A DNA stretch of 64,000 bases from Pithys albifrons albifrons (Eukaryota; Chordata; Aves; Passeriformes; Thamnophilidae): assembly GCF_047495875.1 (NCBI RefSeq), contig NC_092479.1:9880806-9944805 (forward strand), in the 5' to 3' direction. Below are positions 1 through 12,718 of this stretch, piece by piece. The first letter of the stretch is position 1, and each line of letters starts with the position of its first letter. The notes under the pieces were generated by a model, which was not told where the DNA came from, made no database searches, and was given only the letters and a program-made list of their open reading frames with translations. The translations under genes were made by a program, and so were the position numbers.

Positions 1-2282
1 TTCAGGTCCGGGAAAGTGCCATTTTTCAGCCCAGAATTCCAGATGGACGAAGATTGCTGCCAGGAAAAAAGGGCCAGGACAGAAAGCGATTGTTCCTTTT
101 CTAGGGTCAATAGGGCCCCATCATTGGCACCTGAGAGCCAAAGGCTGCCGCCTTTTCCCTGGGCGCAAAGCTCGACGGCGCGGGCCACGTGCAGGTCCGG
201 GAAAGTGCCATTTTTCGGCCCAGAATTCCGGACGGACGAAGATTCCTGCCAGGAAAAAAGGGCCAGGACAGAAAGCGATTGCTCCTTTTCTAGGGTCAAT
301 AGGGCCCCATCATTGGCACCTGAGAGCCAAAGGCTGCCGCCTTTTCCCTGGGCGCAAAGCTCGACGGCGCGGGCCACGTGCAGGTCCGGGAAAGTGCCAT
401 TTTTCAGCCCAGAATTCCGGACGGACGAAGATTGCTGCCAGGAAAAAAGGGCCAGGACAGAAAGCGATTGCTCCTTTTCTAGGGTCAATAGGGCCCCATC
501 ATTGGCACCTGAGAGCCAAAGGCTGCCGCCTTTTCCCTGGGCGCAAAGCTCGACGGCGTGGGCCACGTGCAGGTCCGGGAAAGTGCCATTTTTCAGCCCA
601 GAATTCCGGACGGACGAAGATTGCTGCCAGGAAAAGAGAGCCAGGACAGAAAGCGATTGCTCCTTTTCTAGGGTCAATAGGGCCCCATCATTGGCACCTG
701 AGAGCCAAAGGCTGCCGCCTTTTCCCTGGGCGCAAAGCTCGACGGCGCGGGCCACGTGCAGGTCCGGGAAAGTGCCATTTTTCAGCCCAGAATTCCGGAC
801 GGACGAAGATTCCTCCCAGGAAAAGAGAGCCAGGACAGAAAGTGATTGCTCCTTTTCTAGGGTCAATAGGGCCCCATCATTGGCACCTGAGAGCCAAAGG
901 CTGCCGCCTTTTCCCTGGGCGCAAAGCTCGACGGCGCGGGCCACGTGCAGGTCCGGGAAAGTGTCATTTTTCAGCCCAGAATTCCGGACGGACGAAGATT
1001 CCTGCCAGGAAAAAAGGGCCAGGACAGAAAGCGATTGCTCCTTTTCTAGGGTCAATAGGGCCCCATCATTGGCACCTGAGAGCCAAAGGCTGCCGCCTTT
1101 TCCCTGGGCGCAAAGCTCGACGGCGCGGGCCACGTGCAGGTCCGGGAAAGTGCCATTTTTCAGCCCAGAATTCCGGACGGACGAAGATTCCTGCCAGGAA
1201 AAGAGTGCCAGGACAGAAAGCCATTGCTCCTTTTCTAGGGTCAATAGGGCCCCATCATTGGCACCGGAGAGCCAAAGGCTGCCGCCTTTTCCCTGGGCGC
1301 AAAGCTCGACGGCGCGGGCCACGTGCAGGTCCGGGAAAGTGCCATTTTTCAGCCCAGAATCCCGGACGGACGAAGATTCCTGCCAGGAAAAGAGGGCCAG
1401 GACAGAAAGCGATTGCTCCTTTTCTAGGGTCAATAGGGCCCCATCATTGGCACCTGAGAGCCAAAGGCTGCCGCCTTTTCCCTGGGCGCAAAGCTCGACG
1501 GCGCAGGCCACGTGCAGGTCCGGGAAAGTGCCATTTTTCAGCCCAGAATTCCGGACGGACGAAGATTGCTGCCAGGAAAAAAGGGCCAGGACAGAAAGCG
1601 ATTGCTCCTTTTCTAGGGTCAATAGGGCCCCATCATTGGCACCTGAGAGCCAAAGGCTGCCGCCTTTTCCCTGGGCGCAAAGCTCGACGGCGCGGGCCAC
1701 GTGCAGGTCCGGGAAAGTGCCATTTTTCAGCCCAGAATTCCGGACGGACGAAGATTGCTGCCAGGAAAAAAGGGCCAGGACAGAAAGCGATTGCTCCTTT
1801 TCTAGGGTCAATAGGGCCCCATCATTGGCACCTGAGAGCCAAAGGCTGCCGCCTTTTCCCTGGGCGCAAAGCTCGACGGCGCGGGCCACGTGCAGGTCCG
1901 GGAAAGTGCCATTTTTCAGCCCAGAATTCCGGACGGACGAAGATTGCTGCCAGGAAAAAAGGGCCAGGACAGAAAGCGATTGCTCCTTTTCTAGGGTCAA
2001 TAGGGCCCCATCATTGGCACCTGAGAGCCAAAGGCTGCCGCCTTTTCCCTGGGCGCAAAGCTCGACGGCGCGGGCCACGTGCAGGTCCGGGAAAGTGCCA
2101 TTTTTCAGCCCAGAATTCCGGACGGACGAAGATTGCTGCCAGGAAAAAAGGGCCAGGACAGAAAGCGATTGCTCCTTTTCTAGGGTCAATAGGGCCCCAT
2201 CATTGGCACCTGAGAGCCAAAGGCTGCCGCCTTTTCCCTGGGCGCAAAGCTCGACGGCGCGGGCCACGTGCAGGTCCGGGAA

Positions 2283-2875
2283 AGTGCCATTTTTCAGCCC
2301 AGAATTCCGGACGGACGAAGATTCCTGCCAGGAAAAGAGGGCCAGGACAGAAAGCGATTGCTCCTTTTCTAGGGTCAAAAGGGCCCCATCATTGGCACCT
2401 GAGAGCCAAAGGCTGCCGCCTTTTCCCTGGGCGCAAAGCTCGACGGCGCGGGCCACGTGCAGGTCCGGGAAAGTGCCATTTTTCAGCCCAGAATTCCGGA
2501 CGGACGAAGATTCCTGCCAGGAAAAGAGGGCCAGGACAGAAAGCGATTGCTCCTTTTCTAGGGTCAATAGGGCCCCATCATTGGCACCTGAGAGCCAAAG
2601 GCTGCCGCCTTTTCCCTGGGCGCAAAGCTCGACGGCGCGGGCCACGTGCAGGTCCGGGAAAGTGCCATTTTTCAGCCCAGAATTCCGGACGGACGAAGAT
2701 TCCTCCCAGGAAAAAAGAGCCAGGACAGAATGCCATTGCTCCTTTTCTAGGGTCAATAGGGCCCCATCATTGGCACCGGAGAGCCAAAGACTGCCGCCTT
2801 TTCCCTGGGCGCAAAGCTCGACGGCGCGGGCCACGTGCAGGTCCGGGAAAGTGCCATTTTTCAGCCCAGAATCCC
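2283..2875 (+). repeat. Satellite block repeated 20 units downstream (spacing 3,780 bp)
   Basis: A marker series here recurs near 6,063-6,655. GGGTCAAAAGGG, replacing the usual GGGTCAATAGGG, appears at about 2,371 and 6,151. The TCCTCCCAGG variant with the AATGCCATTG variant appears at about 2,701 and 6,481. Both pairs are 3,780 bp (20 units) apart. Some neighbouring markers differ between the copies, for example CACCGGAG against CACCTGAG, so this is an older or partly overwritten duplication. The TCCTCCC marker occurs again at about 19,144, inside the 12,663-bp duplication. Copy edges are approximate. Confidence 0.6.
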
Positions 2876-3839
2876 GGACGGACGAAGATTGCTGCCAGGA
2901 AAAAAGGGCCAGGACAGAAAGCCATTGCTCCTTTTCTAGGGTCAATAGGGCCCCATCATTGGCACCTGAGAGCCAAAGGCTGCCGCCTTTTCCCTGGGCG
3001 CAAAGCTCGACGGCGCGGGCCACGTGCAGGTCCGGGAAAGTGCCATTTTTCAGCCCAGAATTCCGGACGGACGAAGATTCCTGCCAGGAAAAGAGTGCCA
3101 GGACAGAAAGAGATTGCTCCTTTTCTAGGGTCAATAGGGCCCCATCATTGGCACCTGAGAGCCAAAGGCTGCCGCCTTTTCCCTGGGCGCAAAGCTCGAC
3201 GGCGCGGGCCACGTGCAGGTCCGGGAAAGTGCCATTTCTCAGCCCAGAATTCCGGACGGACGAAGATTCCTGCCAGGAAAAGAGGGCCAGGACAGAAAGA
3301 GATTGCTCCTTTTCTAGGGTCAATAGGGCCCCATCATTGGCACCTGAGAGCCAAAGGCTGCCGCCTTTTCCCTGGGCGCAAAGCTCGACGGCGCGGGCCA
3401 CGTGCAGGTCCGGGAAAGTGCCATTTTTCAGCCCAGAATTCCGGACGGACGAAGATTGCTGCCAGGAAAAAAGGGCCAGGACAGAAAGCGATTGCTCCTT
3501 TTCTAGGGTCAATAGGGCCCCATCATTGGCACCTGAGAGCCAAAGGCTGCCGCCTTTTCCCTGGGCGCAAAGCTCGACGGCGCGGGCCACGTGCAGGTCC
3601 GGGAAAGTACCATTTTTCGGCCCAGAATTCCGGACGGACGAAGATTGCTGCCAGGAAAAGAGAGCCAGGACAGAAAGCGATTGCTCCTTTTCTAGGGTCA
3701 ATAGGGCCCCATCATTGGCACCTGAGAGCCAAAGGCTGCCGCCTTTTCCCTGGGCGCAAAGCTCGACGGCGCGAGCCACGTGCAGGTCCGGGAAAGTGCC
3801 ATTTTTCAGCCTAGAATTCCGGACGGACGAAGATTGCTG

Positions 3840-5725
3840 CCAGGAAAAAAGGGCCAGGACAGAAAGCGATTGCTCCTTTTCTAGGGTCAATAGGGCCCCA
3901 TCATTGGCACCTGAGAGCCAAAGGCTGCCGCCTTTTCCCTGGGCGCAAAGCTCGACGGCGCGGGCCACGTGCAGGTCCGGGAAAGTGCCATTTTTCAGCC
4001 CAGAATTCCGGACAGACGAAGATTCCTGGAAGAAAAAGAGGGCCAGGACAGAAAGCGATTGCTCCTTTTCTAGGGTCAATAGGGCCCCATCATTGGCACC
4101 TGAGAGCCAAAGGCTGCCGCCTTTTCCCTGGGCGCAAAGCTCGACGGCGCGGGCCACGTGCAGGTCCGGGAAAGTGCCATTTTTCAGCCCAGAATTCCGG
4201 ACGGACGAAGATTGCTGCCAGGAAAAAAGGGCCAGGACAGAAAGCGATTGCTCCTTTTCTAGGGTCAATAGGGCCCCATCATTGGCACCTGAGAGCCAAA
4301 GGCTGCCGCCTTTTCCCTGGGCGCAAAGCTCGACGGCGCGGGCCACGTGCAGGTCCGGGAAAGTGCCATTTTTCGGCCCAGAATTCCGGATGGATGAAGA
4401 TTCATGCCAGGAAAAGAGGGCCAGGACAGAAAGCGATTGCTCCTTTTCTAGGGTCAATAGGGCCCCATCATTGGCACCTGAGAGCCAAAGGCTGCCGCCT
4501 TTTCCCTGGGCGCAAAGCTCGACGGCGCGGGCCACGTGCAGGTCCGGGAAAGTGCCATTTTTCAGCCCAGAATTCTGGACGGACGAAGATTGCTGCCAGG
4601 AAAAAAGGGCCAGGACAGAAAGCGATTGCTCCTTTTCTAGGGTCAATAGGGCCCCATCATTGGCACCTGAGAGCCAAAGGCTGCCGCCTTTTCCCTGGGC
4701 GCAAAGCTCGACGGCGCGGGCCACGTGCAGGTCCGGGAAAGTGCCATTTTTCAGCCCAGAATTCCGGACAGACGAAGATTGCTGCCAGGAAAAAAGGGCC
4801 AGGACAGAAAGCGATTGCTCCTTTTCTAGGGTCAATAGGGCCCCATCATTGGCACCTGAGAGCCAAAGGCTGCCGCCTTTTCCCTGGGCGCAAAGCTCGA
4901 CGGCGCGGGCCACGTGCAGGTCCGGGAAAGTGCCATTTTTCAGCCCAGAATCCCGGACGGACGAAGATTCCTGCCAGGAAAAAAGGGCCAGGACAGAAAG
5001 CGATTGCTCCTTTTCTAGGGTCAATAGGGCCCCATCATTGGCACCTGAGAGCCAAAGGCTGCCGCCTTTTCCCTGGGCGCAAAGCTCGACGGCGCGGGCC
5101 ACGTGCAGGTCCGGGAAAGTGCCATTTTTCAGCCCAGAATTCCGGACGGACGAAGATTCCTGCCAGGAAAAGAGTGCCAGGACAGAAAGAGATTGCTCCT
5201 TTTCTAGGGTCAATAGGGCCCCATCATTGGCACCTGAGAGCCAAAGGCTGCCGCCTTTTCCCTGGGCGCAAAGCTCGACGGCGCGGGCCACGTGCAGGTC
5301 CGGGAAAGTGCCATTTTTCAGCCCAGAATTCCGGACGGACGAAGATTGCTGCCAGGAAAAAAGAGCCAGGACAGAATGCCATTGCTCCTTTTCTAGGGTC
5401 AATAGGGCCCCATCATTGGCACCTGAGAGCCAAAGGCTGCCGCCTTTTCCCTGGGCGCAAAGCTCGACGGCGCGGGCCACGTGCAGGTCCGGGAAAGTGC
5501 CATTTTTCGGCCCAGAATTCCGGACGGATGAAGATTGCTGCCAGGAAAAGAGAGCCAGGACAGAAAGCGATTGCTCCTTTTCTAGGGTCAATAGGGCCCC
5601 ATCATTGGCACCTGAGAGCCAAAGGCTGCCGCCTTTTCCCTGGGCGCAAAGCTCGACGGCGCGGGCCACGTGCAGGTCCGGGAAAGTGCCATTTTTCAGC
5701 CCAGAATTCCGGACGGACGAAGATT
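3840..5725 (+). repeat. Satellite block B, copy 1 (paired with 12,534-14,419)
   Basis: About ten consecutive units share an ordered set of rare variants with 12,534-14,419 at a spacing of 8,694 bp (46 units). The markers are TTCCTGGAAG at about 4,024 and 12,718, GGATGGATGAAGATTCATGCC-type changes at about 4,387 and 13,081, GAATTCTGG at about 4,572 and 13,266, and the AATGCCATTG unit at about 5,379 and 14,073. Single differences, such as GACAGACG against GACGGACG at about 4,013, show some divergence since copying. Edges are where the marker series stops agreeing. Confidence 0.85.
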
Positions 5726-8700
5726 GCTGCCAGGAAAAAAGGGCCAGGACAGAAAGCGATTGCTCCTTTTCTAGGGTCAATAGGGCCCCATCATTGGCAC
5801 CTGAGAGCCAAAGGCTGCCGCCTTTTCCCTGGGCGCAAAGCTCGACGGCGCGGGCCACGTGCAGGTCCGGGAAAGTGCCATTTTTCAGCCCAGAATTCCG
5901 GACGGACGAAGATTGCTGCCAGGAAAAAAGGGCCAGGACAGAAAGCGATTGCTCCTTTTCTAGGGTCAATAGGGCCCCATCATTGGCACCTGAGAGCCAA
6001 AGGCTGCCGCCTTTTCCCTGGGCGCAAAGCTCGACGGCACGGGCCACGTGCAGGTCCAGGAAAGTGCCATTTTTCAGCCCAGAATTCCGGACGGACGAAG
6101 ATTCCTGCCAGGAAAAGAGGGCCAGGACAGAAAGCGATTGCTCCTTTTCTAGGGTCAAAAGGGCCCCATCATTGGCACCTGAGAGCCAAAGGCTGCCGCC
6201 TTTTCCCTGGGCGCAAAGCTCGACGGCGCGGGCCACGTGCAGGTCCGGGAAAGTGCCATTTTTCAGCCCAGAATTCCGGACGGACGAAGATTCCTGCCAG
6301 GAAAAAAGGGCCAGGACAGAAAGCGATTGCTCCTTTTCTAGGGTCAATAGGGCCCCATCATTGGCACCTGAGAGCCAAAGGCTGCCGCCTTTTCCCTGGG
6401 CGCAAAGCTCGACGGCGCGGGCCACGTGCAGGTCCGGGAAAGTGCCATTTTTCGGCCCAGAATTCCGGACGGACGAAGATTCCTCCCAGGAAAAAAGAGC
6501 CAGGACAGAATGCCATTGCTCCTTTTCTAGGGTCAATAGGGCCCCATCATTGGCACCTGAGAGCCAAAGACTGCCGCCTTTTCCCTGGGCGCAAAGCTCG
6601 ACGGCGCGGGCCACGTGCAGGTCCGGGAAAGTGCCATTTTTCAGCCCAGAATCCCGGACGGACGAAGATTCCTGCCAGGAAAAAAGGGCCAGGACAGAAA
6701 GCGATTGCTCCTTTTCTAGGGTCAATAGGGCCCCATCATTGGCACCTGAGAGCCAAAGGCTGCCGCCTTTTCCCTGGGCGCAAAGCTCGACGGCGCGGGC
6801 CACGTGCAGGTCCGGGAAAGTGCCATTTTTCAGCCCAGAATTCCGGACGGACGAAGATTCCTGCCAGGAAAAGAGTGCCAGGACAGAAAGCGATTGCTCC
6901 TTTTCTAGGGTCAATAGGGCCCCATCATTGGCACCTGAGAGCCAAAGGCTGCCGCCTTTTCCCTGGGCGCAAAGCTCGACGGCGCGGGCCACGTGCAGGT
7001 CCGGGAAAGTGCCATTTTTCAGCCCAGAATCCCGGACGGACGAAGATTGCTGCCAGGAAAAAAGGGCCAGGACAGAAAGCGATTGCTCCTTTTCTAGGGT
7101 CAATAGGGCCCCATCATTGGCACCTGAGAGCCAAAGGCTGCCGCCTTTTCCCTGGGCGCAAAGCTCGACGGCGCGGGCCACGTGCAGGTCCGGGAAAGTG
7201 CCATTTTTCAGCCCAGAATTCCGGACGGACGAAGATTCCTGCCAGGAAAAGAGTGCCAGGACAGAAAGAGATTGCTCCTTTTCTAGGGTCAATAGGGCCC
7301 CATCATTGGCACCTGAGAGCCAAAGGCTGCCGCCTTTTCCCTGGGCGCAAAGCTCGACGGCGCGGGCCACGTGCAGGTCCGGGAAAGTGCCATTTTTCAG
7401 CCCAGAATTCCGGACGGACGAAGATTGCTGCCAGGAAAAGAGAGCCAGGACAGAAAGCGATTGCTCCTTTTCTAGGGTCAATAGGGCCCCATCATTGGCA
7501 CCTGAGAGCCAAAGGCTGCCGCCTTTTCCCTGGGCGCAAAGCTCGACGGCGCGGGCCACGTGCAGGTCCGGGAAAGTGCCATTTTTCAGCCCAGAATTCC
7601 GGACGGACGAAGATTGCTGCCAGGAAAAAAGGGCCAGGACAGAAAGCGATTGCTCCTTTTCTAGGGTCAATAGGGCCCCATCATTGGCACCTGAGAGCCA
7701 AAGGCTGCCGCCTTTTCCCTGGGCGCAAAGCTCGACGGCGCGGGCCACGTGCAGGTCCGGGAAAGTGCCATTTTTCGGCCCAGAATTCCGGACGGACGAA
7801 GATTGCTGCCAGGAAAAGAGAGCCAGGACAGAAAGCGATTGCTCCTTTTCTAGGGTCAATAGGGCCCCATCATTGGCACCTGAGAGCCAAAGGCTGCCGC
7901 CTTTTCCCTGGGCGCAAAGCTCGACGGCGCGGGCCACGTGCTGCTCCGGGAAAGTGCCATTTTTCGGCCCAGAATTCCGGACGGACGAAGATTGCTGCCA
8001 GGAAAAGAGAGCCAGGACAGAAAGCGATTGCTCCTTTTCTAGGGTCAATAGGGCCCCATCATTGGCACCTGAGAGCCAAAGGCTGCCGCCTTTTCCCTGG
8101 GCGCAAAGCTCGACGGCGCGAGCCACGTGCAGGTCCGGGAAAGTGCCATTTTTCAGCCTAGAATTCCGGACGGACGAAGATTCCTGCCAGGAAAAAAGGG
8201 CCAGGACAGAAAGCGATTGCTCCTTTTCTAGGGTCAATAGGGCCCCATCATTGGCACCTGAGAGCCAAAGGCTGCCGCCTTTTCCCTGGGCGCAAAGCTC
8301 GACGGCGCGGGCCACGTGCAGGTCCGGGAAAGTGCCATTTTTCAGCCTAGAATTCCGGACGGACGAAGATTGCTGCCAGGAAAAAAGGGCCAGGACAGAA
8401 AGCCATTGCTCCTTTTCTAGGGTCAATAGGGCCCCATCATTGGCACCTGAGAGCCAAAGGCTGCCGCCTTTTCCCTGGGCGCAAAGCTCGACGGCGCGGG
8501 CCACGTGCAGGTCCGGGAAAGTGCCATTTTTCAGCCCAGAATCCCGGACGGACGAAGATTCCTGCCAGGAAAAAAGGGCCAGGACAGAAAGCGATTGCTC
8601 CTTTTCTAGGGTCAATAGGGCCCCATCATTGGCACCTGAGAGCCAAAGGCTGCCGCCTTTTCCCTGGGCGCAAAGCTCGACGGCGCGGGCCACGTGCAGG

Positions 8701-11420
8701 TCCGGGAAAGTGCCATTTTTCAGCCCAGAATTCCGGACGGACGAAGATTGCTGCCAGGAAAAAAGGGCCAGGACAGAAAGCGATTGCTCCTTTTCTAGGG
8801 TCAATAGGGCCCCATCATTGGCACCTGAGAGCCAAAGGCTGCCGCCTTTTCCCTGGGCGCAAAGCTCGACGGCGCGGGCCACGTGCAGGTCCGGGAAAGT
8901 GCCATTTTTCGGCCCAGAATTCCGGATGGATGAAGATTCCTGCCAGGAAAAGAGGGCCAGGACAGAAAGCGATTGCTCCTTTTCTAGGGTCAATAGGGCC
9001 CCATCATTGGCACCTGAGAGCCAAAGGCTGCCGCCTTTTCCCTGGGCGCAAAGCTCGACGGCGCGGGCCACGTGCAGGTCCGGGAAAGTGCCATTTTTCA
9101 GCCCAGAATTCCGGACGGACGAAGATTGCTGCCAGGAAAAAAGGGCCAGGACAGAAAGCGATTGCTCCTTTTCTGGGGTCAATAGGGCCCCATCATTGAC
9201 ACCTGAGAGCCAAAGGCTGCCGCCTTTTCCCTGGGCGCAAAGCTCGACGGCGCGGGCCACGTGCAGGTCCGGGAAAGTGCCATTTTTCAGCCCAGAATCC
9301 CGGACGGACGAAGATTCCTGCCAGGAAAAAAGGGCCAGGACAGAAAGCGATTGCTCCTTTTCTAGGGTCAATAGGGCCCCATCATTGGCACCTGAGAGCC
9401 AAAGGCTGCCGCCTTTTCCCTGGGCGCAAAGGTCGACGGCGCGGGCCACGTGCAGGTCCGGGAAAGTGCCATTTTTCAGCCCAGAATTCCGGACGGACGA
9501 AGATTCCTGCCAGGAAAAGAGAGCCAGGACAGAAAGAGATTGCTCCTTTTCTAGGGTCAATAGGGCCCCATCATTGGCACCTGAGAGCCAAAGGCTGCCG
9601 CCTTTTCCCTGGGCGCAAAGCTCGACGGCGCGGGCCACGTGCAGGTCCGGGAAAGTGCCATTTTTCAGCCCAGAATTCCGGACGGACGAAGATTGCTGCC
9701 AGGAAAAAAGAGCCAGGACAGAATGCCATTGCTCCTTTTCTAGGGTCAATAGGGCCCCATCATTGGCACCTGAGAGCCAAAGGCTGCCGCCTTTTCCCTG
9801 GGCGCAAAGCTCGACGGCGCGGGCCACGTGCAGGTCCGGGAAAGTGCCATTTCTCAGCCCAGAATTCCGGACGGACGAAGATTGCTGCCAGGAAAAGAGA
9901 GCCAGGACAGAAAGCGATTGCTCCTTTTAGGGTCAATAGGGCCCCATCATTGGCACCTGAGAGCCAAAGGCTGCCGCCTTTTCCCTGGGCGCAAAGCTCG
10001 ACGGCGCGGGGCCACGTGCAGGTCCGGGAAAGTGCCATTTTTCGGCCCAGAATTCCGGACGGACGAAGATTCCTGCCAGGAAAAAAGAGCCAGGACAGAA
10101 AGCGATTGCTCCTTTTCTAGGGTCAATAGGGGCCCCATCATTGGCACCTGAGAGCCAAAGGCTGCCGCCTTTTCCCTGGGCGCAAAGCTCGACGGCGCGG
10201 GCCACGTGCAGGTCCGGGAAAGTGCCATTTTTCAGCCCAGAATTCCGGACGGACGAAGATTCCTGCCAGGAAAAAAGGGCCAGGACAGAAAGCGATTGCT
10301 CCTTTTCTAGGGTCAATAGGGCCCCATCATTGGCACCTGAGAGCCAAAGGCTGCCGCCTTTTCCCTGGGCGCAAAGCTCGACGGCGCGGGCCACGTGCAG
10401 GTCCGGGAAAGTGCCATTTTTCGGCCCAGAATTCCGGACGGACGAAGATTCCTGCCAGGAAAAAAGGGCCAGGACAGAAAGCCATTGCTCCTTTTCTAGG
10501 GTCAATAGGGCCCCATCATTGGCACCTGAGAGCCAAAGGCTGCCGCCTTTTCCCTGGGCGCAAAGCTCGACGGCGCGGGCCACGTGCAGGTCCGGGAAAG
10601 TGCCATTTTTCAGCCCAGAATTCCGGACGGACGAAGATTGCTGCCAGGAAAAAAGGGCCAGGACAGAAAGCGATTGCTCCTTTTCTAGGGTCAATAGGGC
10701 CCCATCATTGGCACCTGAGAGCCAAAGGCTGCCGCCTTTTCCCTGGGCGCAAAGCTCGACGGCGCGGGCCACGTGCAGGTCCGGGAAAGTGCCATTTTTC
10801 AGCCCAGAATTCCGGACGGACGAAGATTGCTGCCAGGAAAAGAGAGCCAGGACAGAAAGCGATTGCTCCTTTTCTAGGGTCAATAGGGCCCCATCATTGG
10901 CACCTGAGAGCCAAAGGCTGCCGCCTTTTCCCTGGGCGCAAAGCTCGACGGCGCGGGCCACGTGCAGGTCCGGGAAAGTGTCATTTTTCAGCCCAGAATT
11001 CGGGACGGACGAAGATTGCTGCCAGGAAAAAAGGGCCAGGACAGAAAGCGATTGCTCCTTTTCTAGGGTCAATAGGGCCCCATCATTGGCACGTGAGAGC
11101 CAAAGGCTGCCGCCTTTTCCCTGGGCGCAAAGCTCGACGGCGCGGGCCACGTGCAGGTCCGGGAAAGTGCCATTTTTCAGCCCAGAATTCCGGACGGACG
11201 AAGATTGCTGCCAGGAAAAGAGTGCCAGGACAGAAAGCGATTGCTCCTTTTCTAGGTTCAATAGGGCCCCATCATTGGCACCTGATAGCCAAAGGCTGCC
11301 GCCTTTTCCCTGGGCGCAAAGCTCGACGGCGCGGGCCACGTGCAGGTCCGGGAAAGTGCCATTTTTCAGCCCAGAAGTCCGGACGGATGAAGATTGCTGC
11401 CAGGAAAAAAGGGCCAGGAC
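5400..11420 (+). repeat. Satellite block A, copy 1 (6.0 kb, paired with 18,063-24,083)
   Basis: About 32 units carry the same ordered variant series as 18,063-24,083, at a constant spacing of 12,663 bp (67 units). The paired markers are GGATGAAGATTGC (5,525 and 18,188), CAGGTCCAGG (6,051 and 18,714), GTGCTGCTCC (about 7,939 and 20,602), AGCCTAGAATTC (about 8,155 and 20,818), CTGGGGTC (9,173 and 21,836), an extra CACGTG (about 11,090 and 23,753) and GAAGTCCGG (about 11,376 and 24,039). Agreement ends at 11,421, where A is paired with C at 24,084. Three small indels between 9,928 and 10,131 are private to this copy. Confidence 0.92.
9925..10133 (+). other. Cluster of three frame-shifting indels in the satellite
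   Basis: Within about 205 bp of an otherwise indel-free array there is a 2-bp deletion (CTTTTAGGG in place of CTTTTCTAGGG, about 9,928), a 1-bp insertion (GCGGGGCC, about 10,011) and another 1-bp insertion (ATAGGGGCCCC, about 10,131). They sum to zero, so the 189-bp phase is restored. The paired copy at 22,590-22,796 lacks all three. Either real mutations clustered in one unit, or a local consensus or assembly error; the sequence alone cannot decide. Confidence 0.85.
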
Positions 11421-12718
11421 AGAAAGCCATTGCTCCTTTTCTAGGGTCAATAGGGTCCCATCATTGGCACCTGAGAGCCAAAGGCTACCGCCTTTTCCCT
11501 GGGCGCAAAGCTCGACGGCGCGGGCCACGTGCAGGTCCGGGAAAGTGCCATTTTTCAGCCCAGAATTCCGGACGGACGAAGATTGCTGCCAGGAAAAAAG
11601 GGCCAGGACAGAAAGCCATTGCTCCTTTTCTAGGGTCAATAGGGCCCCATCATTGGCACCTGAGAGCCAAAGGCTGCCGCCTTTTCCCTGGGCGCAAAGC
11701 TCGACGGCGCGGGCCACGTGCAGGTCCGGGAAAGTGCCATTTTTCAGCCCAGAATTCCGGACGGACGAAGATTGCTGCCAGGAAAAGAGAGCCAGGACAG
11801 AAAGCGATTGCTCCTTTTCTAGGGTCAATAGGGCCCCATCATTGGCACCTGAGAGCCAAAGGCTGCCGCCTTTTCCCTGGGCGCAAAGCTCGACGGCGCG
11901 GGCCACGTGCAGGTCCGGGAAAGTGCCATTTTTCAGCCCAGAATTCCGGACGGACGAAGATTGCTGCCAGGAAAAGAGTGCCAGGACAGAAAGCGATTGC
12001 TCCTTTTCTAGGGTCAATAGGGCCCCATCATTGGCACCTGAGAGCCAAAGGCTGCCACCTTTTCCCTGGGCGCAAAGCTCGACGGCGCGGGCCACGTGCA
12101 GGTCCGGGAAAGTGCCATTTTTCAGCCCAGAATTCCGGACGGACGAAGATTGCTGCCAGGAAAAAAGGGCCAGGACAGAAAGCGATTGCTCCTTTTCTAG
12201 GGTCAATAGGGCCCCATCATTGGCACCTGAGAGCCAAAGGCTGCCGCCTTTTCCCTGGGCGCAAAGCTCGACGGCGCGGGCCACGTGCTGGTCCGGGAAA
12301 GTGCCATTTTTCGGCCCAGAATTCCGGACGGACGAAGATTCCTTCCAGGAAAAGAGGGCCAGGACAGAAAGCGATTGCTCCTTTTCTAGGGTCAATAGGG
12401 CCCCATCATTGGCACCTGAGAGCCAAAGGCTGCCGCCTTTTCCCTGGGCGCAAAGCTCGACGGCGCGGGCCACGTGCAGGTCCGGGAAAGTGCCATTTTT
12501 CGGCCCAGAATTCCGGACGGACGAAGATTCCTGCCAGGAAAAAAGGGCCAGGACAGAAAGCGATTGCTCCTTTTCTAGGGTCAATAGGGCCCCATCATTG
12601 GCACCTGAGAGCCAAAGGCTGCCGCCTTTTCCCTGGGCGCAAAGCTCGACGGCGCGGGCCACGTGCAGGTCCGGGAAAGTGCCATTTTTCAGCCCAGAAT
12701 TCCGGACGGACGAAGATT
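11390..12718 (+). repeat. Satellite block C, copy 1 (paired with 30,101-31,429)
   Basis: Seven units match 30,101-31,429 at a spacing of 18,711 bp (99 units). The markers are AATAGGGTCCC (11,453 and 30,164), GGCTACCGCC (about 11,483 and 30,194), GTGCTGGTCC (about 12,287 and 30,998) and TTCCTTCCAGG (about 12,349 and 31,060). The block begins where block A ends, at about 11.4 kb, so the array is a mosaic of segments with different partners. A few private substitutions, such as GCTGCCACC at about 12,053, separate the copies. Confidence 0.87.

Noticed and set aside
16..9930. A 3,304-codon plus-strand frame made of 63-residue repeats
   Set aside because: It starts and ends inside the satellite and simply follows the 189-bp period; another plus frame and a minus frame are open over the same bases. 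It ends at a 2-bp deletion, not at a domain boundary. No signal peptide, known domain or promoter is visible.
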